Origin: Rubrivivax sp.
Lineage (GTDB): Bacteria; Pseudomonadota; Gammaproteobacteria; Burkholderiales; Burkholderiaceae_C
Assembly (NCBI GenBank): GCA_020852865.1
Contig: JADYZZ010000089.1
Span: 1-64,000 of the forward strand
Direction of reading: 5' to 3'
Length of the DNA: 64,000 nucleotides
Part shown: one piece after another, positions 62,865-64,000 of the stretch
Layout: each line of letters opens with the position of its first letter
Position numbering within the stretch: position 1 is the stretch's first letter
The notes under the pieces: model-generated
Database searches by the model: none
What the model was told of the DNA's origin: nothing
Seen by the model: the letters and a program-made list of their open reading frames with translations, nothing else
Position numbers and translations under genes: made by a program

Positions 62865-64000
62865 CGCCCGAGCGGCCGATCTACCTGGACTACGGCGCCA
62901 CGACGCCGTGCGATCCGCGCGTCGTCGACGCGATGCTGCCCTGGCTGCACCGGGACTTCGGCAACCCGGCCAGCAGCGGCCATGCCTGGGGCCGCGCGGC
63001 GGCGCAGGCGGTGGAGCGGGCGCGCGCCCAGGTTGCCGGCCTCGTCCACGCCGAGCCGAGTGCGATCGTCTGGACCAGCGGCGCCACCGAGAGCGACAAC
63101 CTCGCCGTCAAGGGCGTCGCACGCGCGCAGCGCGCGCGCGGCCGCCACCTCGTCACGCTGAAGACCGAGCACGCGGCCGTGCTCGACAGCATGCGTGCGC
63201 TCGCGCGCGAGGGCTGGGAGATCAGCTGCCTGGACGTGCGCGCCGACGGCCTCGTCGACCTCGACCGTTTCGCCGCCGCGCTGCGCGCCGACACCGTGCT
63301 CGCGTCGGTGATGCTCGTCAACAACGAGATCGGCGTGGTGCAGGACATCGCCGCGATCGGCGCGCTGTGCCGCGCGCGCGGCGTCGTCTTCCATGTCGAC
63401 GCCGCGCAGGCCACCGGCAAGGTGGCGATCGACCTGGCTGCGCTGCCGGTCGACCTGATGAGCCTGACCGCGCACAAGAGCTATGGCCCGAAGGGCGTGG
63501 GCGCTCTGTACGTGCGGCGCAAGCCGCGCCTGCAGCTCGAGGCGCAGATGCACGGCGGCGGCCAGGAGCGCGGCCTGCGAAGCGGCACGCTGGCCACGCA
63601 CCAGTGCGTCGGCATGGGCGAGGCCTTGCGCATCGCCGCCGATGAGATGGACGCCGAGCGGGCGCGCGTGCGCGCGCTGCAGCAGCGCCTGCTCGCCGGG
63701 CTCGGCGCCATCGAGCAGGTGTTCGTCAACGGCAGTCTGGAACACCGCGTGCCGCACAACGTCAACGCCAGCTTCGGTGCGGTCGACGGCGAGAGCCTGG
63801 TCGCCGCGCTCGAAGGCATCGCGTTCAGCACCGGCAGTGCCTGCGCGAGCGCCGGCGGCGAGCCCAGCCACGTGCTGCGCGCGCTCGGCCGCAGCGACGC
63901 GCTGGCGCACGCCAGCCTGCGTCTGACGCTCGGCCGCTGGACCACCGAGCAAGAGGTCGACGCCGTGCTGCGGCGGCTGCACGAGCAGCTGCCCCGTTTG
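62861..64000 (+). CDS. iscS: cysteine desulfurase IscS (3' end outside window)
   Basis: This class I cysteine desulfurase delivers sulfur from cysteine to Fe-S cluster assembly. About 380 residues are present. PLP-binding features include [38 protein letters not shown] and the Schiff-base lysine in [11 protein letters not shown]. The catalytic cysteine loop is [21 protein letters not shown]. The GTG at 62861 is the start that matches the family N-terminus. The order iscR-iscS supports the Isc system. The frame runs off the window edge at LHEQLPRL, about 20-30 residues before the expected end. Confidence 0.94.
   Translation, partial: MTPERPIYLDYGATTPCDPRVVDAMLPWLHRDFGNPASSGHAWGRAAAQAVERARAQVAGLVHAEPSAIVWTSGATESDNLAVKGVARAQRARGRHLVTLKTEHAAVLDSMRALAREGWEISCLDVRADGLVDLDRFAAALRADTVLASVMLVNNEIGVVQDIAAIGALCRARGVVFHVDAAQATGKVAIDLAALPVDLMSLTAHKSYGPKGVGALYVRRKPRLQLEAQMHGGGQERGLRSGTLATHQCVGMGEALRIAADEMDAERARVRALQQRLLAGLGAIEQVFVNGSLEHRVPHNVNASFGAVDGESLVAALEGIAFSTGSACASAGGEPSHVLRALGRSDALAHASLRLTLGRWTTEQEVDAVLRRLHEQLPRL

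Overview
The window is a contiguous stretch of a GC-rich betaproteobacterial chromosome, most likely Burkholderiales (Rubrivivax/Leptothrix/Sphaerotilaceae- or Comamonadaceae-like). The gene orders leuC-leuD-leuB-asd-fimV-truA-trpF-trpB-trpA-accD-folC-SPOR-cvpA-purF-metZ and ssrS-zapA-zapB, and the intracellular PHA depolymerase, all fit that group. Most of the sequence is tightly packed housekeeping DNA, with many ATGA/GTGA stop-start overlaps.

Layout. 1-436: end of citrate synthase. 469-1553 (minus): PilZ protein and GntR/FCD regulator. 1674-9249 (plus): propionyl-CoA to succinyl-CoA operon (methylmalonyl-CoA mutase, MeaB, PccB, PccA, epimerase-like VOC protein), with an AbrB-antitoxin scar between pccB and pccA. 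9297-9989: TerB-like protein. 10077-20772: accessory region with a decayed gene, a PEP-CTERM protein, a large exported TPR-CHAT protease, a Sel1-repeat protein, a lipoprotein, a small protein, and a frameshifted BTAD/STAND/TPR regulator. 21115-22212 (minus): SMP-30-like protein, separated from leuC by a 12-copy 8-bp tandem repeat. 22415-26944: leuCDB-asd. 27229-41114: fimV, truA, trpFBA, accD, folC, SPOR, cvpA, purF, metZ, gltX. 41210-41577: tRNA-Ala(GGC), tRNA-Glu(TTC), tRNA-Asp(GTC) and a strong terminator. 41659-48782: seven-gene arn-type cluster for 4-amino-4-deoxy-L-arabinose modification of lipid A. 48888-50129: HD-GYP phosphodiesterase. 50174-51307 (minus): TIGR01244-like protein, YqeY, S21. 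51614-52636: degenerate GGDEF protein. 52784-57761 (minus): TauE, EVE protein, 6S RNA, ZapA, ZapB-like, Nth, RsxB-like, PhaZ. 57973-59187 (minus): aromatic aminotransferase. 59297-61992: uvrB and a tyrosine phosphatase. 62257-64000: iscR and an IscS whose 3' end lies outside.

The propionate genes form one pathway: PccAB makes methylmalonyl-CoA, the epimerase inverts it, and the B12 mutase (protected by MeaB) makes succinyl-CoA next to citrate synthase. The divergent GntR protein is the likely regulator, with a 12-bp palindrome between the genes. The arn genes build and transfer Ara4N onto lipid A.

The most unusual items are a family of 44-bp palindromes (26952 and 43687, with a shortened relative at 54444), one of which supplies the arnB start; the 8-bp repeat array between the SMP-30 gene and leuC; the TPR-CHAT/Sel1/lipoprotein/STAND neighbourhood; and several decay scars. 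No prophage, insertion sequence, integrase or CRISPR array was seen.
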